Source of the DNA: Candidatus Falkowiibacteriota bacterium
GTDB lineage: Bacteria > Patescibacteriota > Patescibacteriia > Patescibacteriales > SZUA-104
NCBI GenBank assembly: GCA_027020105.1
Contig: JALUVW010000043.1
Location: 1-14,597, forward strand
DNA: 14,597 nucleotides
Reading direction: 5' to 3'
The notes under the pieces: generated by a model
The model's input: the letters and a program-made list of their open reading frames with translations, nothing else
Databases searched by the model: none
What the model was told of the DNA's origin: nothing
Position numbers and translations under genes: made by a program
Part shown: positions 1-7,815 of the stretch, piece by piece
Layout: every line of letters starts with the position of its first letter
How positions within the stretch are numbered: the first letter of the stretch is position 1

Positions 1-103
1 AATTTTTAAGTTAAACGAAATCATGAACGAAATAAATTCAACCATGCGGGCGCGAAAATAAATTGCCGTCTCCGAATGCCGCGATAAAAACGATTTTCCC
101 CCC

Positions 104-233
104 GTAGGGGCGAACGGCTGTTCGCCCCGATTGGCGAACAGAGGCTTGCGCCAAACAGCAAGCGGAAAATCGTTCCGCGAACAAAAACAAATGTCCGTTC
201 CATCACCAAGGGCGAACAGCCGTTCGCCCCTAC
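104..233. repeat. MITE-like palindromic element with inverted ends
   Basis: About 130 bp bounded by inverted copies of a 24-25 nt end: GTAGGGGCGAACGG... at 104 and its reverse complement ending ...CGTTCGCCCCTAC at 233. Each end is itself a hairpin (GGGCGAAC/GTTCGCCC). The right half (about 165-233) is closely matched at 1553-1632, just downstream of intact glmS, and a left-type end recurs at 10897-10922. No coding capacity and no clear target-site duplication are visible. It abuts a glmS fragment exactly at base 233/234. Confidence 0.7.
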
Positions 234-404
234 TAACGCCGACACATGATAGGCGAATAATTGGAGCGGCGCGGTCGCTAAAATCGGCGTTAGCATCTCC
301 AAAGTTTTCGGGATATATATCACATCATCGGCTATTTCTTTTATTCGCCCGTCGCACTCGGTGGCAACGGCGATAACGGGGGCCGCCGCTGGATTTTATT
401 TCTT
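234..404 (-). pseudogene. glmS 3'-end fragment (broken duplicate)
   Basis: By eye, bases 234-378 align without gaps to 1741-1885 of the intact glmS with about nine mismatches, and weaker similarity runs to about 404 after a one-base indel. The fragment encodes roughly GlmS residues 575-628, including IIYIPKTLEMLTP-like and QLFAYHVSAL-like stretches. It has no start and an in-frame stop near its upstream end, and it lacks the last 18 residues with the catalytic KPRNLAKSVTVE tail. The break coincides with the edge of the palindromic element at 104-233. Most of the differences I checked are synonymous, so the copy probably diverged while still under selection and was truncated later. Confidence 0.85.
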
Positions 405-443
405 TATGTTAATATAAACATTTTACTTTAATTTAAACAAAAA

Positions 444-481
444 AACAATAATGCGTATAATAAATTATACGCATTGTTGTT
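444..481. repeat. 18-bp AT-rich hairpin
   Basis: AACAATAATGCGTATAAT (444-461) pairs with 464-481 around a 2-nt loop, with one G-T wobble. It is followed by TAATTTT, so it could act as a weak terminator, but no gene precedes it on the + strand. Its right arm overlaps the proposed -35 box of the next promoter. Confidence 0.6.
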
Positions 482-502
482 AATTTTATCTTTTGTTATA
501 AT
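474..502 (+). promoter_or_regulatory. Putative sigma70-type promoter for the 630 gene
   Basis: TTGTTG (474-479), a 17-nt gap and TATAAT (497-502) match the standard layout. It points at the small membrane-protein gene, leaving a leader of about 120 nt. Assigned from consensus only. Confidence 0.45.
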
Positions 503-629
503 GTGAATAGTTAAAAAGCCACCAATAAAAAAGAATAGAATAATGGCGTTCATTTGCGTTTTTTAATATTAAAATTTAAATCTACTATATTTTAATAAAC
601 CGCGTTTCATCGTTCAAAAACATTTTTCC

Positions 630-875
630 ATGCTCTTAATTCATATGATTAGCATCAGATATTTTATAGAAAATATTATTCTTTTTATATTTGGCTTATC
701 TCTTTGTGTTTTTGTTGCCATTTTCCTTATAACCGGAATGGACGAAATTTGGAATGGACATACAGTATGGTTGTTTGGCGCGGGTATTGCCGGACTCTTG
801 GGATCAATTGGAATATCAAGTATTATTATTTCGTTAAATAAAAAAAGACGCGCCCCAAGATTTTTTTTGTTTTAA
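630..875 (+). CDS. Small hypothetical membrane protein, probably frameshifted
   Basis: An 81-residue product I do not recognise. It has two hydrophobic segments (about residues 12-34 and 46-68; the second is rich in Gly and Ile) followed by a basic LNKKRRAPR stretch, as in a small integral membrane protein. No Shine-Dalgarno site is present, and ATG 645 is an alternative start. The frame stops just after a run of eight T (861-868). If the run held nine T, translation would continue as VLTIISFFIIIVGFITS and stop at 922, adding a clean third membrane helix. The annotated end may therefore reflect a real mutation, slippage or a sequencing error. The function is unknown. Confidence 0.5.
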   Translation: MLLIHMISIRYFIENIILFIFGLSLCVFVAIFLITGMDEIWNGHTVWLFGAGIAGLLGSIGISSIIISLNKKRRAPRFFLF

Positions 876-922
876 CAATAATTTCATTTTTTATAATTAT
901 TGTTGGATTTATCACTTCTTAA

Positions 923-1142
923 AAAATATTGGCCTCACCAGAATATCCGTCAGGGGCTCCGAAGGAGAGAGTAAATTTAACAAGATGGCAAAAATAAAAA
1001 GAATGGGGGGTTTTATTGTTCTTTTTTATAAAGAATAGAAGTGGAAGCGCCAGCATATCATACAGGATTCGACTCGCCAACCAAGCGGATGTGCCTGGTT
1101 ATATATCGGCAACTCCTCTATTTCTTTATTAATTTGTGATCG
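923..1142. other. Unassigned stretch ending in a strong terminator
   Basis: No convincing gene here. The best short frame (984-1037) is only 17 codons. A small hairpin AACCAAGC/GCCTGGTT lies at about 1078-1100. The stretch sits between the first membrane-protein gene and the terminator at 1143-1177, so it is either a long 3' untranslated region or an unannotated small RNA. SRP RNA and tmRNA were considered and do not fit. Confidence 0.35.
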
Positions 1143-1187
1143 GTCGGGGGGACGTATTATAAATACGACCCCCCGACTAAATTTTTT
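1143..1187 (+). terminator. Strong intrinsic terminator
   Basis: A 16-bp stem with one A-A mismatch (1143-1158 with 1162-1177, starting GTCGGGGGG and ending CCCCCCGAC) has a 3-nt loop and is followed by T6 at 1182-1187. The T-run exists only in the + direction. The next gene starts at 1188, directly after the T-run. Confidence 0.75.
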
Positions 1188-1541
1188 ATGAAAAATAAAA
1201 CCAAAAAAAGTTTAATGGCCGCTTTTCTGTATTTATTTTTTGGAGCCATAAATATTTTTAACATGAAATTTTTTAACAGCCACGGCTATATACCTATCAC
1301 TGGAAATTTTCGGCATGTTTTATTCCCGGTAAATTTTATTGTTTCCATAATGGCTCAATTAGCATATAGCTTTTCCCCATTACTTTTAAGACCGGTTGCG
1401 GGCGGGGTGTTTACGGGAATAAGCGCAATCGGAATTATAGGATTTTTATTAACTCTTTCCTATTATTATTTATTAGTACATTTTTTATTTTTATTTATTA
1501 TGTTTTTTAAAAAGGAATTTAAAAAAAATAGCCCCAAATAA
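1188..1541 (+). CDS. Hypothetical membrane protein (about three TM segments)
   Basis: A 117-residue product with a basic N-terminus (MKNKTKKS) and hydrophobic segments at about residues 9-27, 43-63 and 75-107, ending in a lysine-rich tail (KKEFKKNSPK). I recognise no family. The ATG immediately follows a terminator T-run, so transcription must begin within or after that hairpin. A possible TTGTGA-18-TATAAA pair at 1134-1163 overlaps it. ATG 1215 is an alternative start. No Shine-Dalgarno site is visible. It is most likely an integral membrane protein with unknown substrate. Confidence 0.6.
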   Translation: MKNKTKKSLMAAFLYLFFGAINIFNMKFFNSHGYIPITGNFRHVLFPVNFIVSIMAQLAYSFSPLLLRPVAGGVFTGISAIGIIGFLLTLSYYYLLVHFLFLFIMFFKKEFKKNSPK

Positions 1542-1552
1542 TATTTTGCCTC

Positions 1553-1632
1553 CGGCAAGAGGAATAAATCGTTCGTGAACAAAAACAGGTACCCGTTCCG
1601 CCGCCAAGGGCGAACAGCCGTTCGCCCCTACG
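1553..1632. repeat. Second copy of the palindromic element, right half
   Basis: Closely matches 165-233, ending in the same GGGCGAACAGCCGTTCGCCCCTAC-type palindrome (1609-1632). It lies about 50 bp past the glmS stop codon in the gene's sense. The truncated glmS copy at 234-404 has the same element attached directly to its broken end, so the two loci share a duplicated gene-plus-element segment. Confidence 0.65.
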
Positions 1633-1683
1633 GACCAGTTTAAACCAAATTTTTTATTTGTTAACAGCGCTTATCAATATACG

Positions 1684-3624
1684 TTATTCCACCGTCACGC
1701 TCTTCGCCAAATTTCTCGGTTTATCAACATCCAATCCCTTTAACGCCGACACATGATAGGCGAACAATTGGAGCGGCGCGGTCGCCAAAATCGGGGTTAG
1801 CATCTCCAAAGTTTTCGGTATATATATTATATCATCGGCCATTTCTTTTATTCGCTCGTCGCCCTCGGTGGCAACGGCGATAACGCGCCCGCCCCTTGAT
1901 TTAATCTCTTCCATATTGCTGATGTTTTTCTCATAAACGCTGTCTCGCGGGCAGATAAACACGCTCGGAAAATTTTCGTCAATCATGGCGATGGAGCCGT
2001 GCTTCATTTCGCCGGAAGGAATGCCCTCGGCGTGGATATAGGAAATCTCTTTTAATTTTAAAGCGCCCTCCAAGGCGGTCGGATAATTATATTTTCTTCC
2101 CAAATAAAAGAAGTTTTCCGCGTTTACGTATTTTTCGGCGATTTTTTTAATCTCATTGTTTTGCCCCAAGATATCTTTTATTTTCTCCGGAATTAATAAC
2201 AGCTCTTTTATTATGCGTTCGCCCGTAATAAGCGACATCCGCCTTTGCCTGCCCAAATACACGGTTATTAAAGCCATAATCGCGACTTGCGAAGTGAACG
2301 CCTTGGTGGAAGCGACCGATATTTCCGGCCCGATATGATTGTAGGCGCCGGCGTCAATCTCGCGGGCTATGCTTGAGCCGACCACATTGACTATGCCCAA
2401 GGTTAAAGCGTTTTTTTCCTTGGCTTCGCGGATCGCCGCCAAAGTGTCCGCCGTTTCACCCGACTGGCTTATCGCCAAAAGCGCGGTGTTTTTATCAATT
2501 ATCGGCCGGCGGTAGCGGAACTCGGACGCGTATTCAACCTCGGTCGGAATTCCGGCGTATTCCTCCAGCATATACTCGCCGACTAATCCGGCGTGCATGG
2601 CTGTTCCGCAAGCGGTGATAATAATCCTGTTAATATCCCTTAATTTCTTGGAAACCGAATCAAATCCGCCCAACTTTGCTTTTCCCTCTCGCTCCATAAC
2701 GCGTCCGCGGATGCTGTTCATAATTGACTCCGGCTGTTCAAAAATTTCCTTAAGCATAAAATGCGGAAAACCTTTTTTCTCCGCCTCTCCCATATCCCAA
2801 TCAATCTCTTCTATTTTTTTTTCAATTTTTACGTTATCAATATTGAAAATACGCAAATCATTTTTGCTTATCTCGGCGACTTCGCCGTCATCCAAATATA
2901 TCACCTGCTTGGCGCGCGTTATTATGGCGGAAACATCGGAGGCGATTATCGTTTCCGTATCGCCAAGCCCGATGGCGAGCGGGCTTCCCATTTTCGCCGC
3001 CATAATTTTGTCCGGATAATCTTCGTGAATTAACACAATCCCGTAAGCGCCCTCTAATAATTTTAATGCCTTTCGCAGTGAACCGGCTAAATCACCGCCG
3101 CTCTTCCCGGCGCCAACACTAACATTATCATTGGTATTGGTGTGGGGGTAAAAATCCTCAATCAAATGCGCGATAACCTCGGTATCGGTTTCCGACTTGA
3201 ATTTATGCCCTTTCTCTTCCAGTTTTTCTTTCAGCTCTTTATAATTTTCAATGATGCCGTTGTGCGCTATCCAAATCTTTCCGAGGCAGTCCGAATGCGG
3301 ATGCGCGTTGGCCTCGCTCGGCTCTCCATGCGTTGCCCAGCGAGTATGAGCAATCCCAAGACACCCCCGCGGATATTGGAGCTGGGGGGATTTATTATAA
3401 TTCCCCCACTTGGCAAAGGGGGATTGGGGGGATTTTACGTCCTTTCCAAAAATCTTCTCTTCCAACGCCTTAATTTTCCCAACCGCCTTTACGGATTGAA
3501 TATCGCTTCCCAAACGCAAAGCGATACCGGAGGAGTCATATCCCCGATATTCCAATCGCCTCAATCCGTCAATAAGAGCGGGTAAGGCGCTGTTTTCGCC
3601 CAAATAACCGACAATTCCGCACAT
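1684..3624 (-). CDS. glmS: Glutamine-fructose-6-phosphate aminotransferase (isomerizing)
   Basis: A cytoplasmic enzyme that makes glucosamine-6-phosphate from fructose-6-phosphate and glutamine, the entry to UDP-GlcNAc and peptidoglycan. Seen: N-terminal nucleophile Cys2 (MCGIVGYLG), LRRLEYRGYDS (21-31), HTRWATHG (93-100), NAHPH (106-110), HNGIIENY (121-128) and SETDTEV (144-150) of the glutaminase domain; two SIS domains with SQSGETADT (about 384), HAEGIPSGEMKHG (about 529) and the C-terminal NLAKSVTVE tail. At 646 residues it is about 37 longer than E. coli GlmS. Part of the excess is a palindromic DNA insertion (residues about 64-81, KSPQ repeated 14 residues apart); another 15 or so lie at about 160-182. 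The start is fixed by Cys2. No Shine-Dalgarno site is seen. Confidence 0.97.
   Translation of the reverse strand: MCGIVGYLGENSALPALIDGLRRLEYRGYDSSGIALRLGSDIQSVKAVGKIKALEEKIFGKDVKSPQSPFAKWGNYNKSPQLQYPRGCLGIAHTRWATHGEPSEANAHPHSDCLGKIWIAHNGIIENYKELKEKLEEKGHKFKSETDTEVIAHLIEDFYPHTNTNDNVSVGAGKSGGDLAGSLRKALKLLEGAYGIVLIHEDYPDKIMAAKMGSPLAIGLGDTETIIASDVSAIITRAKQVIYLDDGEVAEISKNDLRIFNIDNVKIEKKIEEIDWDMGEAEKKGFPHFMLKEIFEQPESIMNSIRGRVMEREGKAKLGGFDSVSKKLRDINRIIITACGTAMHAGLVGEYMLEEYAGIPTEVEYASEFRYRRPIIDKNTALLAISQSGETADTLAAIREAKEKNALTLGIVNVVGSSIAREIDAGAYNHIGPEISVASTKAFTSQVAIMALITVYLGRQRRMSLITGERIIKELLLIPEKIKDILGQNNEIKKIAEKYVNAENFFYLGRKYNYPTALEGALKLKEISYIHAEGIPSGEMKHGSIAMIDENFPSVFICPRDSVYEKNISNMEEIKSRGGRVIAVATEGDERIKEMADDIIYIPKTLEMLTPILATAPLQLFAYHVSALKGLDVDKPRNLAKSVTVE
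3383..3435. repeat. In-frame palindromic insertion within glmS
   Basis: An 11-nt direct repeat TGGGGGGATTT (3383-3393 and 3425-3435) brackets a hairpin of CCCCC (3403-3407) and GGGGG (3418-3422). One repeat plus the centre is 42 bp, exactly 14 codons, giving the repeated KSPQ peptide. It lies in the variable segment before HTRWATHG in the glutaminase domain, where E. coli GlmS is about 22 residues shorter. Confidence 0.7.
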
Positions 3625-3640
3625 ATTTAAAAAAATAAAA

Positions 3641-3669
3641 ACACGTAACTCACCATAACCGTTACATGT
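3641..3669. promoter_or_regulatory. Inverted repeat upstream of glmS
   Basis: ACACGTAAC (3641-3649) and GTTACATGT (3661-3669) are complementary in 8 of 9 positions, separated by 11 nt, and begin 17 nt upstream of the glmS start. This could be an operator or a 5' leader hairpin. No glmS ribozyme is recognised. Confidence 0.3.
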
Positions 3670-3719
3670 TTTATCTTACCTCTTATCATAAATACATTTT
3701 ATCATTTCGCGTTATTCCG

Positions 3720-3925
3720 AGCAAGGGCCGTTTTGGCGGTCAATCCGCCAACAAGCCCGCTCGCGAAACTGTCGCCAAATACCGTTATGGCCGTTACGGC
3801 CGATTTTGAGCGCAAAAAAACACCATTATTCCGGTGGCGGCCCGTTTTCTCGGAATTAAAGCCGAAATCATCGGCGCCGAGGCTTAATTCCAGAATTCAC
3901 TCCCTCGCCTTTTTAATAATTTAAG
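3720..3925 (-). pseudogene. Degenerate coding-like patch
   Basis: A GC-richer island in an otherwise AT-rich 308-bp spacer. On the minus strand one short frame (about 3835-3713) ends ITVFGDSFASGLVGGL...ARNNAK-stop, which recalls either the GAGD-F-AG region of PfkB-type kinases or the GDS block of SGNH hydrolases. No start or complete domain is present. It contains hairpins (GGAATTAAGCC/GGCTTTAATTCC; TTGGCGG/CCGCCAA) but no T-run terminator for the 5S transcript. Identity is a guess. Confidence 0.2.
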
Positions 3926-3933
3926 TTCAAAAT

Positions 3934-4049
3934 TTCCGGCACTGACCTACTTTCCCGGGGCTAATGCCCAAGTATCATCAGCGCTGATGAGCTTAACTTC
4001 TGTGTTCGGGATGGGAACAGGTGTGTCCTCATCGCTGGAAGCACCGGAA
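3934..4049 (-). rRNA. rrf: 5S ribosomal RNA
   Basis: About 116-118 nt on the minus strand with closing arms TCCGGTGC/GTGCCGGA extended by AAATTT/AAATTT. The conserved CCATCCCGAACACAGAAGTTAAG segment (loop B/C region) and the GGGAAAGTAGG 3' segment are visible. It lies about 100 nt downstream of the 23S 3' end and is surely co-transcribed with it. The spacer holds a GC-rich imperfect hairpin followed by T6 (in RNA sense), which may need antitermination. Ends are approximate. Confidence 0.93.
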
Positions 4050-4135
4050 ATTTTAAACTTAAAAAAGGGGCGAGGGAAGCGCGGCCCTTCGCTGGAACCA
4101 CCAAAATAATGATGTCTTTATGAATCCAAAGATGA

Positions 4136-4162
4136 TTAAAACCAAAAATGTGGGAAAATTAA
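4136..4162 (-). other. 3' arm of the pre-23S processing stem
   Basis: Nearly complementary to 8142-8167 at the other end of the gene (26 bp with a few wobbles or mismatches, sharing GTGGGAAAATTA on the + strand here). Such flanking stems are the standard RNase III entry site for pre-23S. The inner part overlaps helix 1 of the mature RNA. Confidence 0.75.
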
Positions 4163-4444
4163 ACGGTATATTAGTACCTCTCGGCTCAACGCGTTACCGC
4201 GCTTACACCTAAGGCCTATCAACGTGATAGTCTCTCACGAACCTGTGAAACCTAATCTTGAAGACGGCTTCGCGCTTATATGCTTTCAGCGCTTATCCAA
4301 ACCGAAGGTAGCTACCCGGCAATGCCCCTGGTGGAACAGCCGGTACACTAGAGCTTCGTCATTCCCGGTCCTCTCGTACTAGGGAACGGCCTTCTCAAGT
4401 TTCCGCGACCATAGTGGATAGGAGACCGACCTGTCTTACGACGG

Positions 4445-4497
<53 letters not shown>

Positions 4498-4507
4498 GCT
4501 TCTTCAC

Positions 4508-4540
<33 letters not shown>

Positions 4541-4879
4541 GAACCTGGTCGTCGATGTGAACTCTTGGACCAGACTAGCCTGTTATCCCCGGAGTAGCTT
4601 TTATCCGATGAGCTTCCGCCGTCCTATATCGAACGGTCGGATCACTAAGTTCCGCTTTCGCGACTGCTTGACTTGTGGGTCTCGCAGTAAAGCCGGCTTA
4701 TGCCTTTACACTATCTTCCGGGTTTCCATTCCGGAATAGCCGACCTTGGTAAACGCCTCCGTTACCTTTTGGGAGGCATCCGCCCCAGACAAACTACCCG
4801 CCAAATACTGTCCTCGCTCCTGCTTCAAGGCTGCAAGTTAGAATTAAAAATATACAAGGGTGGTATCTCACTGGCGTTC

Positions 4880-5065
4880 GTGCCTCGCTGCCGCTCGCCA
4901 CTCACTCAAATGTAAAATTTAAAATGCAAAATGCAAAATTCTGGTATTCGCTTCGCTCATAATTTATTAAAATAATTATTAATAAATTCGTCGCGATAGC
5001 GACACCTTAATTTTTCATTTTGATTTTTACATTTTGAACTTAAGTGCCGAACGATAGTGAGGCAC
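4880..5065 (-). repeat. 23S insertion A, in the L1 stalk
   Basis: 186 nt placed between the GGTGGGAG and GCCAGT...ATACCACC segments of helices 76-78. The terminal 22-nt arms (4880-4901 and 5044-5065) can pair at 19 of 22 positions including wobbles. Inside are AT-rich complementary arms (AAAATGCAAAATGC-like against ATTTTGATTTTTACATTTT) and a GC-rich inner stem. On the 3' side about 21 nt present in E. coli between GCCAGT and GAAATACC are missing, so the L1-binding structure is gone as well as interrupted. Confidence 0.85.
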
Positions 5066-5318
5066 AAACTCCCACCTATACTGAACATGCATACCCCTAA
5101 TCCAATATTAAGCTGTAGTAAAGCTTCACGGGGTCTTTTCGTCCAACTATGGTTAACGAGCATCTTTACTCGTACTGCAATTTCGCCGAGTCCTTCGTTG
5201 AGACAGTTGCCCAGTTGTTATGCCATTCCTGCAGGTCGGAATTTACCCGACAAGGAATTTCGGTACCTTAGGACGGTTATAGTTACCGCCGGCGTTCATC
5301 CGCGCTTCGGTTCAAAGC

Positions 5319-5497
5319 TTCACGCTCCGCTATCGCTCCGCTAAATTTAAAGTTTAAAAATCAAAGTGTAAAATTTCAGTATTCGCTCCGCTCATAAATT
5401 TATTTAGAAAATTTTTAAATAAATTCGTCGCGGCGGCGACACCTTAATTCTGATTTTTGATTTTCGCGTTTTTAGCTTAGTGTGGCGACAGCGAAGC
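5319..5497 (-). repeat. 23S insertion B, tip of helix 68
   Basis: About 180 nt between AGCTTCGC-like and GCTAACC flanks (E. coli about 1870). It forms one long concentric hairpin: outer arms CGCTCCGCTATCGCTCC / GCGACAGCGAAGCGC, then AT-rich arms, then an inner GC stem. Bases 5322-5449 are identical to 5621-5748 in insertion C. Confidence 0.85.
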
Positions 5498-5620
5498 GCT
5501 AACCTCTCCCCTTAACGTTCGGACACTGGCCAGGCATCACCCCCTATACATCCTCTTACGAGTTAGCAGAGAGCTGTGTTTTTGATAAACAGTCACCAGG
5601 CGTCTTTAGCTGCGGCCCAT

Positions 5621-5798
5621 ACGCTCCGCTATCGCTCCGCTAAATTTAAAGTTTAAAAATCAAAGTGTAAAATTTCAGTATTCGCTCCGCTCATAAATTT
5701 ATTTAGAAAATTTTTAAATAAATTCGTCGCGGCGGCGACACCTTAATTTTGATTTTTGATTTTTACATTTTTAACTTAGCGTAGCGATAGCGAAGCGC
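5621..5798 (-). repeat. 23S insertion C, helix 63
   Basis: About 178 nt in the apical part of helix 63 (E. coli about 1720-1745), between CGGGCAGGCCATATTGC and ATGGGCCGCAGC on the two sides. It has the same outer arms and core as insertion B (128-bp exact direct repeat), with a slightly different 3' core. Confidence 0.85.
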
Positions 5799-6305
5799 AC
5801 GGGCAGGCCATATTGCGAACTTACGACCGCTGTTTTGCCTAGTTCCTTAACGAAGGTTCTCTCGTACACCTGAGGCTACTCGCCTCGCCTACCTGTGTCG
5901 GTTTGCGGTACGGTTGCCGCGTTATTGGCCCTTGGAGGCTTTTCTTGGCGGTTTCTTTTCTTGAGTTGATTCCGCCGAAGCTTCATCTTCAGACAATACC
6001 GCCGAAACGATACCGTCAACGTTCATACCATAGAACGCTCAAAATCCGAAACCGCGTCCCCTCCTCGGAATAACACGGCAGTGCTGGAATATTAACCAGC
6101 TCTTCCATCGGCTACCCCCGCACTACACGGGGCTCGTCTTAGGACCGACTAACCCTGGGTCGATTTGCGTTGCCCAGGAAACCTTAGGCTTACGGTGGGC
6201 GGGGTTCTCACCCGCCTTTTTGCTACTCATGCCAACATTCTCTCTTCTTAATCCTCCACTAAACCTCGCGATTCGGCTTCAGCGGATTAAGAATGCTCCT
6301 CTACC

Positions 6306-6410
6306 ATGACCAGACATCGGAATTCAGATTTCGGATTTCGGATTGCAAATTTAAACATTAAATTTGAAATAAATCCGATATCCGACTTCCGAAATCCGAC
6401 ATCTGATCAT
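6306..6410 (-). repeat. 23S insertion D, helix 45
   Basis: A 105-nt hairpin of a second family: arms ATGACCAGACATCGG (6306) and CCGACATCTGATCAT (to 6410) continue inward as TTCGGATTTCGGATT/AATCCGATATCCGA. It sits at the helix 45 tip (E. coli about 1170), a classic intervening-sequence site known from Salmonella. Confidence 0.85.
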
Positions 6411-6922
6411 CCGCATCTTCGGTAATATGCTTAGCCCCGGTAAATTTTCAGCGCGAGACAACTAGATTAGTGAGCTGTTACGCTTTCTTTAAAGGATGGC
6501 TGCTTCTAAGCCAACCTCCTAATTGTCGCAGTCACGACACAACTTTTAACACTTAGCATATATTTAGGGACCTTAGATTGCGGTCTGGGCTGTTTCCCTT
6601 TTGACTGATGGAGCTTAGCCCCCATAGTCTAACTCCCGTACTTGACTTACCGGTATTCGGAGTTTGGTTGAGAAAGGTACCTTGCGGCCCGTTCCCATTC
6701 AGTGCTCTACCCCCGATAAGAAACATACGAGGCTAGCCCTAAAGCTATTTCGAGGAGAACCAGCTATTGCCGAGTTCGATTGGAATTTCTCCGCTAACCA
6801 CAGCTCATCCCCTAGTGTTGCACGACTAGTGGGTTCGGTCCTCCTGAAGTATTTCTACTCCATTCAACCTGGCCATGGTTAGATCACCCGGCTTCGGGTC
6901 TTATACGCGCGACAGTCTTAAA

Positions 6923-6958
6923 TATTAGAAAGAAGATTAAAGGACCTTCTTTCTAATA
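6923..6958 (-). repeat. 23S insertion G, short hairpin near helix 35a
   Basis: A perfect 13-bp stem (TATTAGAAAGAAG with CTTCTTTCTAATA) with a 10-nt loop extends a variable hairpin upstream of the GTATAAGACCCG segment (E. coli about 640-655). It differs in sequence from the other insertions and may be ordinary helix extension. Confidence 0.6.
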
Positions 6959-7074
6959 AATAAGATACGGGCTGTTAACCCTCGCTTTCACTGCGACTCT
7001 TCTCCAAGCGGAGATTAGCCAAGCCACGCGCATAAACTCGTTGGCTCATTCTTCAATAGGCACGCCGTCACTCC

Positions 7075-7261
7075 GTGTCTCGCTGCCGCTCGCCACTTCG
7101 CTAAATTCAAAATTTAAAAATCAAAATGTAAAATTATCGTATTCGCCGCGCTCATAAATTTATTTATAAAATTTTAAATAAATTAATCGCGGCAGCGATA
7201 CCTTAATTTTGATTTTTGATTTTTGTATTTTGAACTTAAGTGCTGAACGATAGTGAGGCAC
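7075..7261 (-). repeat. 23S insertion E, helix 25
   Basis: 187 nt with the same 22-nt outer arms as insertions A and F (7075-7096 and 7240-7261) and the same AT-rich core type as A, B and C. It replaces the loop of helix 25 (E. coli about 545), the other classic site of RNase III-excised intervening sequences in Salmonella. Confidence 0.87.
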
Positions 7262-7621
7262 GAAGCTCCGACTCCTTGTAAGTATATGGTTTCAGGTACT
7301 ATTTCACCTCCCTCACCGGGATGCTTTTCACCTTTCCCTCACGGTACTGGTTCGCTATTGATCATAAAAAGTATTTAGCCTTGGGTCATAGTCGACCCGG
7401 ATTCCCACGGGATTTCACGAGTCCCGCGGTACTTAAGAATTGTTGTCGTAGAGTTATAACCCCTTTCGCCTTACAGGGCTATCACCTTCTCTGGCGGAGC
7501 TTTCCAGCTCGCTTCAACTAGGGAAGTTAATATATTGTATCTCTACCTCACTTTATCTATGCAGTGAACACAACGATCTTGCGACCCCCTCTAAACATAT
7601 GGGCATAGACCCTTCTGCCCC

Positions 7622-7749
7622 CAGACGTCGGAATTCAGATTTCGGATTTCGCGTCGGACAAAACGGAATCAAACTTCGGATAAACAATTATCCTAAGTTT
7701 AAAACCTGAAATCCGCATACGATATCCGACTCCCGAAATCCGACATCTG
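7622..7749 (-). repeat. 23S insertion H, domain I variable region
   Basis: 128 nt of the same family as insertion D: arms CAGACGTCGGAATTCAGATT (7622) and CCCGAAATCCGACATCTG (to 7749). It lies in the variable domain I region following GGGGAGGAGCCC (about E. coli 270-300). The core differs from D, with a small inner hairpin ATCCGAAG-like/CTTCGGAT. Confidence 0.8.
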
Positions 7750-7815
7750 AAAGGCGCAGTTTAGAAGGTTTGGGCTCCTCCCCTTTCGCTCGCCGCTACT
7801 CAGGGAATGGCGTTC

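Noticed and set aside
923..1142. SRP RNA or tmRNA
   Set aside because: The GTCAGGGGCTCCGAAGGAG segment superficially resembles the SRP core but lacks the required loop and GCAGCC partner, and no tmRNA acceptor/T-arm ends are present.
5135..5150. A at the E. coli 2057 position of 23S as a macrolide-resistance mutation
   Set aside because: GACGAAAAGACC is a natural variant in several bacterial groups, so no acquired change can be inferred.
5322..5748. CRISPR-like direct repeat
   Set aside because: Only two copies of a 128-bp unit in different rRNA helices, with no regular spacers and no cas genes.
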